Source: Streptomyces venezuelae (lineage in GTDB: Bacteria > Actinomycetota > Actinomycetes > Streptomycetales > Streptomycetaceae). From it: a stretch of DNA of 64,000 nucleotides. Shown here one piece after another: positions 8,179 to 15,755 of this stretch; the first letter of the stretch is position 1, and each line of letters opens with the position of its first letter. Where the stretch lies: the NCBI RefSeq assembly GCF_008642275.1, contig NZ_CP029189.1, positions 6,058,001-6,122,000 of the forward strand, in the 5' to 3' direction. The translations under genes and the position numbers were made by a program. Below the pieces are notes generated by a model, which saw only the letters and a list, made by a program, of their open reading frames with translations, was not told the origin of the DNA and made no database searches.

Positions 8179-8940
8179 ATGGATCTCGCGGAGATCTGGC
8201 GGGTCATGCGCAGACGCTGGTACGTCCTGCTGCCCGGGCTGCTGATCACGGCGGCACTCACCGCCGCCGTGTACCTGCTGGTCCCGGTGGAGTACCGGTC
8301 GCAGAGCACGGTGACCCTGCTGAACTCGAAGAAGGCCACGGTGGCCTTCGACGGCAACCCCTTCCTGAGCACCCAGGCCTCGCTCACCGGGATGGCCGAC
8401 GGCCTGGCCCGCAACCTCAACTCCGACGACGCCAAGAAGGACCTCAAGTCCCTGGGCGTCACCGGAGTCCACGAGGCGAAGATCGCCGACAACGCGCTCG
8501 GCCCCTACATGTGGCTGAGCGTCGTCGGGACCGACCAGGCCGCCGTGCTGAAGTCGGACGAGATCCTCACGAAGTACGCCGAGAAGCGGCTGCTGGAGTT
8601 CCAGACCCAGCAGTCGGTGACCCCGGACGCCATGATCCGGATGGCCACGATCGTGCCTCCCCAGAAACCGGAGGCGCAGACCAAGGCCAGGCTCCAGTTC
8701 CTGATCATGGCGGGCGCGCTGGGCTTCGTACTCAGCCTGGTGGCCACCTTCTTCGTGGAGGCCCGGGGGCGCCGGGGAGCATCGCCCGGCAAGCACCGGC
8801 CCGCCCCCGGCGAGAGCGGTGACGGCGGCCGCAGCGGTGACGGCGCCGAAGCCGCAGACCCGACGGCCACCCTGCGCATGACCGTCGCCCACCCGGCCGG
8901 CTCCGGCGCGGCCGGCTCCCGTACGACGGGGTCACCGTGA
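8179..8940 (+). CDS. Wzz-like polysaccharide chain-length / export protein
   Basis: A 253-residue polysaccharide co-polymerase of the Wzz/YveK type. After a short cytoplasmic N-terminus with the RRRWYV signature there is a membrane helix at about residues 18-36, an extracytoplasmic domain with predicted coiled coil, and a second helix at about 175-193 (LIMAGALGFVLSLVATFF). A charged and Gly/Pro-rich cytoplasmic tail follows. No Walker kinase domain is fused, as is usual for Gram-positive adaptors. It has a good ribosome binding site (GAAGGGGAAG). It resembles two other Wzz-like proteins in the second half of the locus (at 19626-21641 and 21722-22426). The next gene overlaps by 4 bases (GTGA). 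Confidence 0.8.
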   Translation: MDLAEIWRVMRRRWYVLLPGLLITAALTAAVYLLVPVEYRSQSTVTLLNSKKATVAFDGNPFLSTQASLTGMADGLARNLNSDDAKKDLKSLGVTGVHEAKIADNALGPYMWLSVVGTDQAAVLKSDEILTKYAEKRLLEFQTQQSVTPDAMIRMATIVPPQKPEAQTKARLQFLIMAGALGFVLSLVATFFVEARGRRGASPGKHRPAPGESGDGGRSGDGAEAADPTATLRMTVAHPAGSGAAGSRTTGSP

Positions 8941-10391
8941 CCGGCCCCGCGGCGGACACCGCGAGCACCACCCCGGCGGCGGCGCCCTCACTCGGGCGCA
9001 AGGTCGGCTCCGCCGCCAAGTGGAGCCTGATCAACACCGTCGTCATGCGCCTCGGCAACTTCGCCACCGGCATCATCCTGGCCCGCTTCTTCCTGGGCCC
9101 CGAGGCCTGGGGCGTGTACGGGATCGCCCAGACCGTCCTGCTGGTCCTCCTATCCGCCAACGAACTCGGCGTCTCACTGGCGATCGTGCGCTGGGAGGGC
9201 GACCCGCGCCGCTTCGCCCCGACCGTCCTCACCCTCAGCGCCGCCTCCAGCTGCCTGCTGTACGCCGTGCTCTTCGCGGCCGCCCCCGCGGTGGCCGGGG
9301 TGCTCGGCTCGCCCGAGGCCTCCGGCGTGCTGCGGGTGATGTGCCTGTGCGTGGTCCTCGACGGACTCTCCCAGGTCCCCGCCGGCTTCCTCACCCGGGA
9401 GTTCGCGCAGGGCCGCCGGATGGCCGTCGACGCCCTCAACTTCGTCCTCAGCACCGCGGTGACCCTGCTGCTCGCCGTCGAAGGCTGGGGCGCCATGAGC
9501 TTCGCCTGGGGATCCGTCGTGGGCAACGTGGCCGCGCTCGTCGGGTGCTGCCTCGCCGCACCCGGCACCCTGAAGTTCGGCTGGGATCGGGAACAGGCCC
9601 GGGCGCTGCTGAAGTTCGGACTGCCGCTCGCCGGCGCCAGCATGCTGGCCCTCGGCGTGGTCAACGTGGACACCATGGTGGTGGGCTCGGCCCTCGACCC
9701 GCTGGCCCTCGGCTTCTACGTACTCGCCTTCAACATCTCCGGCTGGCCCGTGCGCATCATCTCCGAAGCCGCCCGCCGCGTCTCCTTCGCCGGCTTCTCC
9801 CGGCTGGCCGACTCGCCGCAGGCACTGGCCGCCGGCTTCGCCCGGGCCCTCGGCGTCGTGATGGCCGGCACCGTACCGATCTGCGTGCTGCTCGCCGCCC
9901 TCGCCGCCCCCGTCGTGGAGCTCGTCTACGGCGAACGCTGGCTGCCCGCCGCCCGGGCCCTGCCCTGGCTGATGGCGCTCGGCCTGGTCCGCATCGGCTG
10001 CGAACTCGCCTACGACTGCCTGGTGGCCATCGGCCGGCGCCGCTCGCTCATCGGCGTCCAGGGACTCTGGCTGATCATCCTGATCCCGGCCCTCGTGATC
10101 GGGGCCCACACCGGCGGGATCGTCGGTGTCGCCCAGGGCCACGTCCTGGTCGCCGGAGCCGTCGTGGTCCCGGTCTTCCTGCTCGCCCTGCACCGCGGCG
10201 GCATCCGGCTGGGCACCGTCGCCCGGTCCTGCGCCTGGCCGCTGCTCGGCGGCACGGTGATGGCCGCCGTACTCCTCCTGCTGGAGCGGTACCTGGGTGA
10301 CGGCGTGCTCGCGCTCCTGGCGACCGGAGCAGCCGGCACCGCGAGCTACGTCCTGTGCGTCCTGCCCGGCCGCGCCTTACTCAAAGGGTAG
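8937..10391 (+). CDS. Wzx-like lipid-linked oligosaccharide flippase
   Basis: A 484-residue protein with 12 to 14 hydrophobic helices, matching the polysaccharide transport (PST/MOP) family. The N-terminal pattern (GRKVGSAAKWSLINTVV, then ARFFLGPEAWGVYGIAQ) is typical of Wzx and teichuronic acid exporters such as TuaB. It should flip the undecaprenyl-PP-linked repeat unit made by the neighbouring transferases to the outer face of the membrane. GTG 8937 overlaps the Wzz stop. Codon 481 is TTA (10377-10379), only three codons before the stop. Its position would let bldA shortage stall ribosomes at the very end and affect coupling to the next gene, which begins 4 bases after the stop. Confidence 0.82.
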   Translation: MTGPAADTASTTPAAAPSLGRKVGSAAKWSLINTVVMRLGNFATGIILARFFLGPEAWGVYGIAQTVLLVLLSANELGVSLAIVRWEGDPRRFAPTVLTLSAASSCLLYAVLFAAAPAVAGVLGSPEASGVLRVMCLCVVLDGLSQVPAGFLTREFAQGRRMAVDALNFVLSTAVTLLLAVEGWGAMSFAWGSVVGNVAALVGCCLAAPGTLKFGWDREQARALLKFGLPLAGASMLALGVVNVDTMVVGSALDPLALGFYVLAFNISGWPVRIISEAARRVSFAGFSRLADSPQALAAGFARALGVVMAGTVPICVLLAALAAPVVELVYGERWLPAARALPWLMALGLVRIGCELAYDCLVAIGRRRSLIGVQGLWLIILIPALVIGAHTGGIVGVAQGHVLVAGAVVVPVFLLALHRGGIRLGTVARSCAWPLLGGTVMAAVLLLLERYLGDGVLALLATGAAGTASYVLCVLPGRALLKG

Positions 10392-10395
10392 AGCC

Positions 10396-11472
10396 GTGAC
10401 ACAGCACCGAAGGCGCCTGACGGCATGGCTGCTCGCCGGAGTGGTCCTCGCCGTCGTCCTGACCCTCTACCAGGCCGACCGGGCCGGCGTGAACGAGCAC
10501 ACGGCCGCTCCCGCCGCCACCGGGCCCGGGACCCCCTCCGCCCCGGCCCCGCCCACGCCCTCCGGCTCGCCGGCCACCTCCGGCACGCCCTCGCCGAGCG
10601 CCTCGCCGAGCCCCTCGCCGACCGTGAGCGAACCGCCGCCCACGACTCCCGCCTGCACCTCGCCCGGCACCTGCGGATTCCCCGACGCGCACACCACCGG
10701 CCCGCGGATCGAGCTGGAGCGGCACGACACCGGGAACATGTCCGTCAAGAAGGACGGCACGGTCATCAAGGGCTGGGACATCCGCGGGTCCCTCGACATC
10801 TACGCCAACGACGTCACCGTCATCGACAGCAGGATCACCTCGACCAACTGGTGGGGGATCAACCTGCGGCCCGGCTACAGCGGACTCAAGGTGCTGCACA
10901 CCACGATCACCGCCGTGCCCGGCAAGGGTCCCGACAACGGAGGGGTCAACTACGCGGTCTCCAACATGGGCGGCAGCTCCATCGAGGTCGGCTGGTGCGA
11001 CATCTCGGTGTTCGGCAACGCCCTGTCCATGGGGCAGGGCGACCTGCACGACAACTACGTCCACGACATCGTCGCCTTCCGCAACCAGGGCGGCGAATGG
11101 CAGCACACCGACGCCGTCATCAGCGGCGGCGGCAACAAGGGCCGGCTGACCATCCGCCGCAACACCCTGCTCAACTCCACCTCGGTGGACAAGGGCGCCA
11201 CCGCGGCCGTGGGTCTGTTCGCCGACACCGGAGTGGTCTCCTCCGTCGTCGTCGACGGCAACTGGCTGGCCGGGGGAGCGTACGCCCTCTACGGAGGCGG
11301 CCCGGGTGCCACCGGCATCCAGGTCACGAACAACGTCTTCTCCACCCAGTACCACCCGGCCGCCGGGGCCTACGGCGCCGCCACCGCCTGGAACGCGGGC
11401 GGCGCGGGGAACGTGTGGAAGGGCAACCGCATGTCCGACGGCAGGCCCGTCGAACCCCCGCCCGCCTCCTGA
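10396..11472 (+). CDS. secreted or anchored right-handed beta-helix protein
   Basis: A 358-residue protein with an N-terminal uncleaved-anchor or signal segment (about residues 8-28), then a Pro/Ser/Thr/Ala-rich spacer (about 38-85) and a beta-helix domain (about 95-350). Successive rungs look like TVIDSRIT, LKVLHTTI, IEVGWCDI, LHDNYVHD, LTIRRNTLL and VVVDGNWLAGGAYALYGGGP. Parallel beta-helix proteins of this sort are often polysaccharide lyases, hydrolases or epimerases (PbH1 repeats). No catalytic residues can be assigned. Being in the operon, it probably cuts, epimerises or binds the exported polymer outside the cell. GTG 10396 was chosen over an earlier in-frame start that would lie inside the flippase gene; AAAGGG overlaps the upstream stop. 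Confidence 0.7.
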   Translation: MTQHRRRLTAWLLAGVVLAVVLTLYQADRAGVNEHTAAPAATGPGTPSAPAPPTPSGSPATSGTPSPSASPSPSPTVSEPPPTTPACTSPGTCGFPDAHTTGPRIELERHDTGNMSVKKDGTVIKGWDIRGSLDIYANDVTVIDSRITSTNWWGINLRPGYSGLKVLHTTITAVPGKGPDNGGVNYAVSNMGGSSIEVGWCDISVFGNALSMGQGDLHDNYVHDIVAFRNQGGEWQHTDAVISGGGNKGRLTIRRNTLLNSTSVDKGATAAVGLFADTGVVSSVVVDGNWLAGGAYALYGGGPGATGIQVTNNVFSTQYHPAAGAYGAATAWNAGGAGNVWKGNRMSDGRPVEPPPAS

Positions 11473-11513
11473 TCGCCCCTGGCCACCCCGACCACCGAGA
11501 GGACCGACGGGAC

Positions 11514-12311
11514 ATGATGCGCCGGATCGCCCGCGCCCCCTGGGAACTGCTCAAGCGCACCTTCGGCTGGCTGGTGCTCTTCGAAACCAGGAACAAGGTC
11601 CTCCTGGCCCCCTCCGCCCTGCGGCTGCGCCGCTTCGAGGACGCCGAGACCCAGCGCCTCGCCGCGGACCTGGGCGAGCCCCCGACCGCCCTGGTCGCCA
11701 CCGTCATCCCCACCCACCGGCGCCCCGGGGCACTGCGCGCGGCGGTCCGCTCCGCGCTCGCCCAGACGGTCACCGACCAGGTGGTCGTCGTCGTCGACGA
11801 CGGCGCGGGCGTGCCCGAACTGCCGTCGGACCCCCGCCTGTTCGCGGTGTCCCTGGCCCGCAACACGGCGACCGCCGGAGTCGTGCGCAACGTCGGGATC
11901 CGGCTGACCCGCTCGCGCTACGTGGCCTTCCTCGACGACGACAACCTCTGGGAGCCCGACCACCTGGAGCAGGCCCTGGCCGCGCTGGAGGCACCCGGCG
12001 GGCCCGACGCCGTCTACACCGCACTGCGCAGGGTGCTGCCCGACGGCACCGACCGGGACGTCCTGTCCGTGCCCTTCGACCGCCGCCGCGCCGCCCACGA
12101 GGCCTTCCTGGACACCAACGCCTTCGTGGCACGGCGCAACCGGTCCCTGTACTTCAGCCGGCTGCACCGCACCCCCGAGGTACTGCCCCGCGAGGACTGG
12201 GAACTGATCCGCCGCTACGGCCGCCGGCACGCGGTACGCCACCTGCCCCGCGCGACCGTCCGCTACCTGGTCAACCCGGAGAGCTTCTGGACCGCCTGGG
12301 ACGGCTCGTAG
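11514..12311 (+). CDS. family 2 glycosyltransferase
   Basis: A 265-residue GT-A glycosyltransferase. After a basic, amphipathic N-terminus likely to sit at the membrane, the GT2 core begins with VATVIPTHRRPGALRAAVRSAL (landmarks VATVIPT and RRPG). It contains VVVDDGAG, the nucleotide/metal site FLDDDN with the DxD-like DDD, and the acceptor-side motif LPREDWELIRRYG. It is shorter than many GT2 enzymes and has no C-terminal membrane helices. It is the last gene of the first polysaccharide run, with GAGAGGA as ribosome binding site. Two ATG codons occur in tandem (11514 and 11517). The sugar it moves cannot be told from sequence. Confidence 0.75.
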   Translation: MMRRIARAPWELLKRTFGWLVLFETRNKVLLAPSALRLRRFEDAETQRLAADLGEPPTALVATVIPTHRRPGALRAAVRSALAQTVTDQVVVVVDDGAGVPELPSDPRLFAVSLARNTATAGVVRNVGIRLTRSRYVAFLDDDNLWEPDHLEQALAALEAPGGPDAVYTALRRVLPDGTDRDVLSVPFDRRRAAHEAFLDTNAFVARRNRSLYFSRLHRTPEVLPREDWELIRRYGRRHAVRHLPRATVRYLVNPESFWTAWDGS

Positions 12312-12361
12312 GCCCCCGCGGCGGTGTGGAAACCCGCTGGTGGGCGCGGATTCGGGCCCCG

Positions 12362-12367
12362 TAGACT
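12362..12367 (+). promoter_or_regulatory. possible -10 element (TAGACT) before the MoxR gene
   Basis: TAGACT matches the actinobacterial -10 consensus TANNNT and lies 3 bases before GTG 12371 and 9 bases before GTG 12377. No ribosome binding site precedes either GTG, so a leaderless transcript starting near 12374-12377 is possible. No good -35 was seen, so this remains a weak call. Confidence 0.25.
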
Positions 12368-12370
12368 CCG

Positions 12371-13564
12371 GTGCTCGTGACCGAGACCAGCATCGCCGTG
12401 AACACCGTCCCCGCCCCGCCCGGCCCGTCCGCCCTCGCCGCGGACAGCGAGGTGGTCGGCGCAGCCGTGGCCGCCGCCGGCCGGGGCCTGATCGACCGCG
12501 AGACGGTCGCCGAGGTGGTCACGCTCTGCGCGGTCGCCGGTGAGCACCTCCTGGTCGTCGGCGCGCCGGGCACCGGCAAGTCCGAGGCCGTACGCCGTGT
12601 GGCCGGTCAGCTCGGTGGCCGCTACTTCGAGTACCTGCTCGGCCGGTTCACCGAACCGAACGAGCTGTTCGGCCCCGTCGACCTGCGCGGCCTGCGCGAG
12701 GGCCGGGTCGAGTTCGAGACCGCTGGGATGCTGCCCGAGGCCGAGATCGCCTTCCTGGACGAGGTGTTCCTCGGATCCACGGCCGTGCTCAACACCCTGC
12801 TCGGCCTGCTCAACGAACGGGTCTTCCGCCGCGGCCGCACCGTCCTCGACAGCCCGCTGCGGGTGTGCGTCGGCGCCGCCAACCACCTGCCCGACGACCC
12901 CGCCCTCGCGGCCTTCGCGGACCGCTTCCTCGCCCGCGTCTTCGTCGAACCGGTGGCCGACGCCCGGCTGGAGGAGCTGCTGGAGGCCGGCCGCCGCCCC
13001 GCGGACACCTCCGCGGGTCCGGGCGGCCCCGGCGGCCTGCTCGCCGCCGTCGACCGGCTCGCCGACGCCGCCCGCGCCTGCGACCTCGACGAGGTCACCC
13101 CGCTGCTCGGTACCGCGCTGCGCCGGCTGCGGGGTGCCGGAGTACCGGTCAGCGACCGCCGGGCGGTGCGCTCGCAGAAACTGGTCGCGGCCGCCGCCGT
13201 GCTGGACGGCCGGACCACCGCGTCCGCGCGCGACCTGTGGGTGCTGCCGCTGATCGCCCCCACCGCGGACACCCAGGCGCTGGCCCGCGACATCCTCGCC
13301 GACCTGGTCGACAAGGCCGCCAACCGCAGCCTCGCGCACGCCGCCGAAGAGCTGTCCCGCAGCACCGCCGCGCGTGCCGAGCGGCTGGTCCGCGCCGGCA
13401 CGGCCCTGCTCGCGGAGCACCGTACCCTCCCCGAGGGACGTGACTCGCGCCTGCGGCTGGAAGCCGCGCTGCGGGAGATCGACGCGGGCTTCGAACCGGC
13501 CGACCTGCCGGTCGCGCTGGCCGGGATACGGGCCGAGCTGGTCGCGGCGGTCGTCCCCTCGTGA
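12371..13564 (+). CDS. MoxR-family AAA+ ATPase of a ternary bpX-type system
   Basis: A 397-residue MoxR/RavA-type AAA+ ATPase. The Walker A motif GAPGTGKS is at residues 64-71, Walker B is IAFLDE, the MoxR-typical STAVLNTLLGLLNERVF follows, sensor 1 is VGAANHLP, and the candidate arginine finger region is FADRFLARVFV. The C-terminal 180 residues are helical (lid plus MoxR extension). Such ATPases work as hexameric chaperone-like remodelers with vWA proteins. GTG 12371 and GTG 12377 are both possible starts. The gene overlaps the next by 4 bases, and all four genes to 18646 are joined this way. The set matches the MoxR-vWA-beta-propeller ternary systems defined by comparative genomics from Aravind's group, which were predicted to be biological-conflict systems. 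Confidence 0.85.
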   Translation: MLVTETSIAVNTVPAPPGPSALAADSEVVGAAVAAAGRGLIDRETVAEVVTLCAVAGEHLLVVGAPGTGKSEAVRRVAGQLGGRYFEYLLGRFTEPNELFGPVDLRGLREGRVEFETAGMLPEAEIAFLDEVFLGSTAVLNTLLGLLNERVFRRGRTVLDSPLRVCVGAANHLPDDPALAAFADRFLARVFVEPVADARLEELLEAGRRPADTSAGPGGPGGLLAAVDRLADAARACDLDEVTPLLGTALRRLRGAGVPVSDRRAVRSQKLVAAAAVLDGRTTASARDLWVLPLIAPTADTQALARDILADLVDKAANRSLAHAAEELSRSTAARAERLVRAGTALLAEHRTLPEGRDSRLRLEAALREIDAGFEPADLPVALAGIRAELVAAVVPS

Positions 13565-14055
13565 CCGCCGCCCAGCCTGCCCCGCCCGCCCCCGCGCCGT
13601 CCTTCCCGCTCCGGTGGGAGCGCCGCGAGCCCCCGCTCGCGGCCGCCGCCGTCCTCGCGGTCGGCGACGCGGTGCCGGGCCTCGCCGCAGCCGCCCTGGA
13701 ACGGATCCGTGACGGCGCCCGGCTCGGCGTGCTCGCCGACGACGGTCCGCGCCTGCCGGCCGCCGACCGCGCGCTGCTCGTCCTCGGCACGGAAGACGAC
13801 CTGCCGTGGGCCGAAGGCGCCCGCTACCTGGGCCGCGACGCCGGCCTGCTGGTCCCCACCACCGCCCGGCCCGCGCCCGCCGCCGCACTCTGGCGCCAGG
13901 CCCTCGGCGCGACCGAGGGCCGGCTCTGCGTCCTCGTCCCGGGCCGTGCGCTGGTCGCCGATCCGCCCGCGCCGGTCACCTCCCCGGCCGCGCTGGACGC
14001 CTTCATCCGGCCGGAGGGCCCCGGCCCGAACGGAGCCGGGGGCGACACCCGATGA
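13561..14055 (+). CDS. small bpX-type accessory protein of the MoxR/vWA system
   Basis: A 164-residue soluble alpha/beta protein with a Pro/Ala-rich N-terminus. Recognisable blocks are PPLAAAAVLAVGDAVPG, LLVLGTEDDLPWAEGARYLGRDAGLLVPT (landmarks LPWAEG and YLGRD) and a C-terminal CVLVPGRAL. I associate this pattern with one of the small accessory domains of MoxR-vWA-beta-propeller ternary systems (most like bpX5), but without a database search the family name is tentative. It starts at GTG 13561 inside the MoxR stop and ends overlapping the ATG of the vWA gene. It contains no catalytic motif, and would be expected to act as an adaptor between the ATPase and the propeller proteins. Confidence 0.6.
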   Translation: MTAAQPAPPAPAPSFPLRWERREPPLAAAAVLAVGDAVPGLAAAALERIRDGARLGVLADDGPRLPAADRALLVLGTEDDLPWAEGARYLGRDAGLLVPTTARPAPAAALWRQALGATEGRLCVLVPGRALVADPPAPVTSPAALDAFIRPEGPGPNGAGGDTR

Positions 14056-15755
14056 CGACCACCCGCCTGCCCGCCGCCCTCGCCCCGTGGGCCGGCACCC
14101 TCTCGGCCGTCACCCCCCAACTCGCCGTCGCCTTCGGCCCGTTGCTGCGCCGCCTGGACGCCATGGTCGGCGAGCGCGAGCCCGTCGCCGACGTGCTCGG
14201 CGACCCCGACGGCCTCGGCGGCCTCGCCCGCTCCGGCCGCCCGGACCGGCTGCTGCCGTCCGAATGGCTGCTCGCCGACGAGCACCCGGAGGAGTTCCTG
14301 CGCCGCTACGTCGACGGCGAACTGCTCCACCTGGCCCCTGAGTTCCATACCCCGGCGGTCCGCGGCAGGATCGCCGCCCTGGTCGACACCGGCCCCACCC
14401 AGGCCGGCGCGGGCCGGCTGGTCCAGCTCGCCGCGCTCCTCGTCCTGCACCGGCGCGCGGCCGCGCGCGGCACCGAACTGGTCGTCGTCGTCCTCGGCGA
14501 CCCGACCGGATGCCGGCTCACAGGAGACCTCACCGAGCTGCTGCCGGCCTGGCTGGCCGCACGGCGGCCGGCCGACCCGACGCCCTCGGACGTCCAGGAC
14601 GCCCTGGCCGGCCTGGACGCCGCCGACCAGGCCTGGCTGCTGACCTCGCCACGCCTCGCCGACCAGCTCCCCGCGCGTACCGGAGTCCTGACGAGCGAAC
14701 CCGCCCGCTGGTCCGCCGACGGCGCCGGGCACGTCGTCGTCCGGCTCGACGGAACGACCGCCGAACTCCCGCTGCCCGCGAGCGAGATCGCCGTACGAAC
14801 GCTGCGCGGAGCGGAGTTCCGCCGGGCCGACCGCGGCACCGTCGCACAGCAGGCCGCAGACGCGGGGGAATCGGCCGGCTGGGCGCTGCCCGCCTTCACC
14901 ACCGACGCCCGCACCCTGCTCGCCCGGGGCCGGCGGGCCACCACCCTGTTCGCCGCCAACCTGCCGAACAGCGACGCCCGCATCACCACCACCGTCCGGG
15001 CGCGCCGCCACGACCTGCCCGGGCCGGTGGTCGCCGCCGGCCGGATCGGCCGTCGCCTGATCGCCCTGTACGTCCGGGGCGGCGCGCTCGTCCCGTACGT
15101 CAGCGGCCGGCCGTTCGGCGAGCGCGGCGGGTACACCGCCGACCTCGCCGCCTTCGGGGCCGGCCCCGGAGGCGCCGTGCCGGAGGAACTGTTCGCCCGC
15201 CCGGTGCTGCCGCTGCTGCGCGACGGCACCGGCCTGCTGCTGCCGCTGGCCGGCCGCTGGTGGCGGATCGCCCCCGACGGCAGCGTCAGCGACGGCGGCG
15301 AGCTCGGCCGCGGAGCGCACGAGCGGCCGCACTTCAACCGGTTCCGCGAACCGCGGCTGCTCGACGGCCGACCGCTTCACGAGGCGGCCCGCGACGCCCG
15401 CCACTTCCTGCACGGCGGTGGTTCCCAGGCCTGGTCGCAGGACGGCCGGACCTGGCGGGTGCGGACCGGGCAGGGGGAGGAGAGCCGCATCTCCTTCCGC
15501 GAGAACGCCGACGTGATCGGCCTCGTCCACGACGAGAAGCAGCCCGTCCTGATCACCGTCAGCCGCAGCGGCCTCGTGGTGCGCGGCGTGCGCGCCGACG
15601 GGGTGCGGACCCTGACCCGCCTCTCCGGTGGCTCCGCCCCGCCGGCCGTGCACCCCTCCATGCCGCTGATCGCCGCCGAGACCCGGCCGGGCCGGATCGT
15701 GGTCGGCGACGCCAACACCGGCGGCATCCACTTCCTGATCGGGGGCACCGAGTGA
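14052..15755 (+). CDS. degenerate vWA / beta-propeller protein of the ternary system
   Basis: A 567-residue soluble protein. Residues 1 to about 195 look like a von Willebrand A domain: a hydrophobic strand ends in LVDTGPTQ (Asp112), where the classical metal site would be DxSxS, and helix-strand alternation follows (QLAALLVLHRRAAARGTELVVVVLGD landmarks LVLHRR and VVVVLGD). The Ser pair is not conserved, so metal binding is doubtful. From about residue 200 to the end the sequence is beta-rich, with repeated blade-like segments ending in W or F plus D/N turns (SQAWSQDGRTWRV, RIVVGDANTGGIHFL), consistent with a beta-propeller. It is the predicted client or effector-binding partner of the MoxR ATPase. 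Both ends overlap neighbours by 4 bases. Confidence 0.65.
   Translation: MTTTRLPAALAPWAGTLSAVTPQLAVAFGPLLRRLDAMVGEREPVADVLGDPDGLGGLARSGRPDRLLPSEWLLADEHPEEFLRRYVDGELLHLAPEFHTPAVRGRIAALVDTGPTQAGAGRLVQLAALLVLHRRAAARGTELVVVVLGDPTGCRLTGDLTELLPAWLAARRPADPTPSDVQDALAGLDAADQAWLLTSPRLADQLPARTGVLTSEPARWSADGAGHVVVRLDGTTAELPLPASEIAVRTLRGAEFRRADRGTVAQQAADAGESAGWALPAFTTDARTLLARGRRATTLFAANLPNSDARITTTVRARRHDLPGPVVAAGRIGRRLIALYVRGGALVPYVSGRPFGERGGYTADLAAFGAGPGGAVPEELFARPVLPLLRDGTGLLLPLAGRWWRIAPDGSVSDGGELGRGAHERPHFNRFREPRLLDGRPLHEAARDARHFLHGGGSQAWSQDGRTWRVRTGQGEESRISFRENADVIGLVHDEKQPVLITVSRSGLVVRGVRADGVRTLTRLSGGSAPPAVHPSMPLIAAETRPGRIVVGDANTGGIHFLIGGTE

Noticed and set aside
12362..12380. A firm leaderless promoter call for the MoxR gene
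   Set aside because: The -10 match is good, but no -35 is visible and the distances to the two GTG codons (3 and 9 bases) are not ideal, so it is listed only at low confidence.
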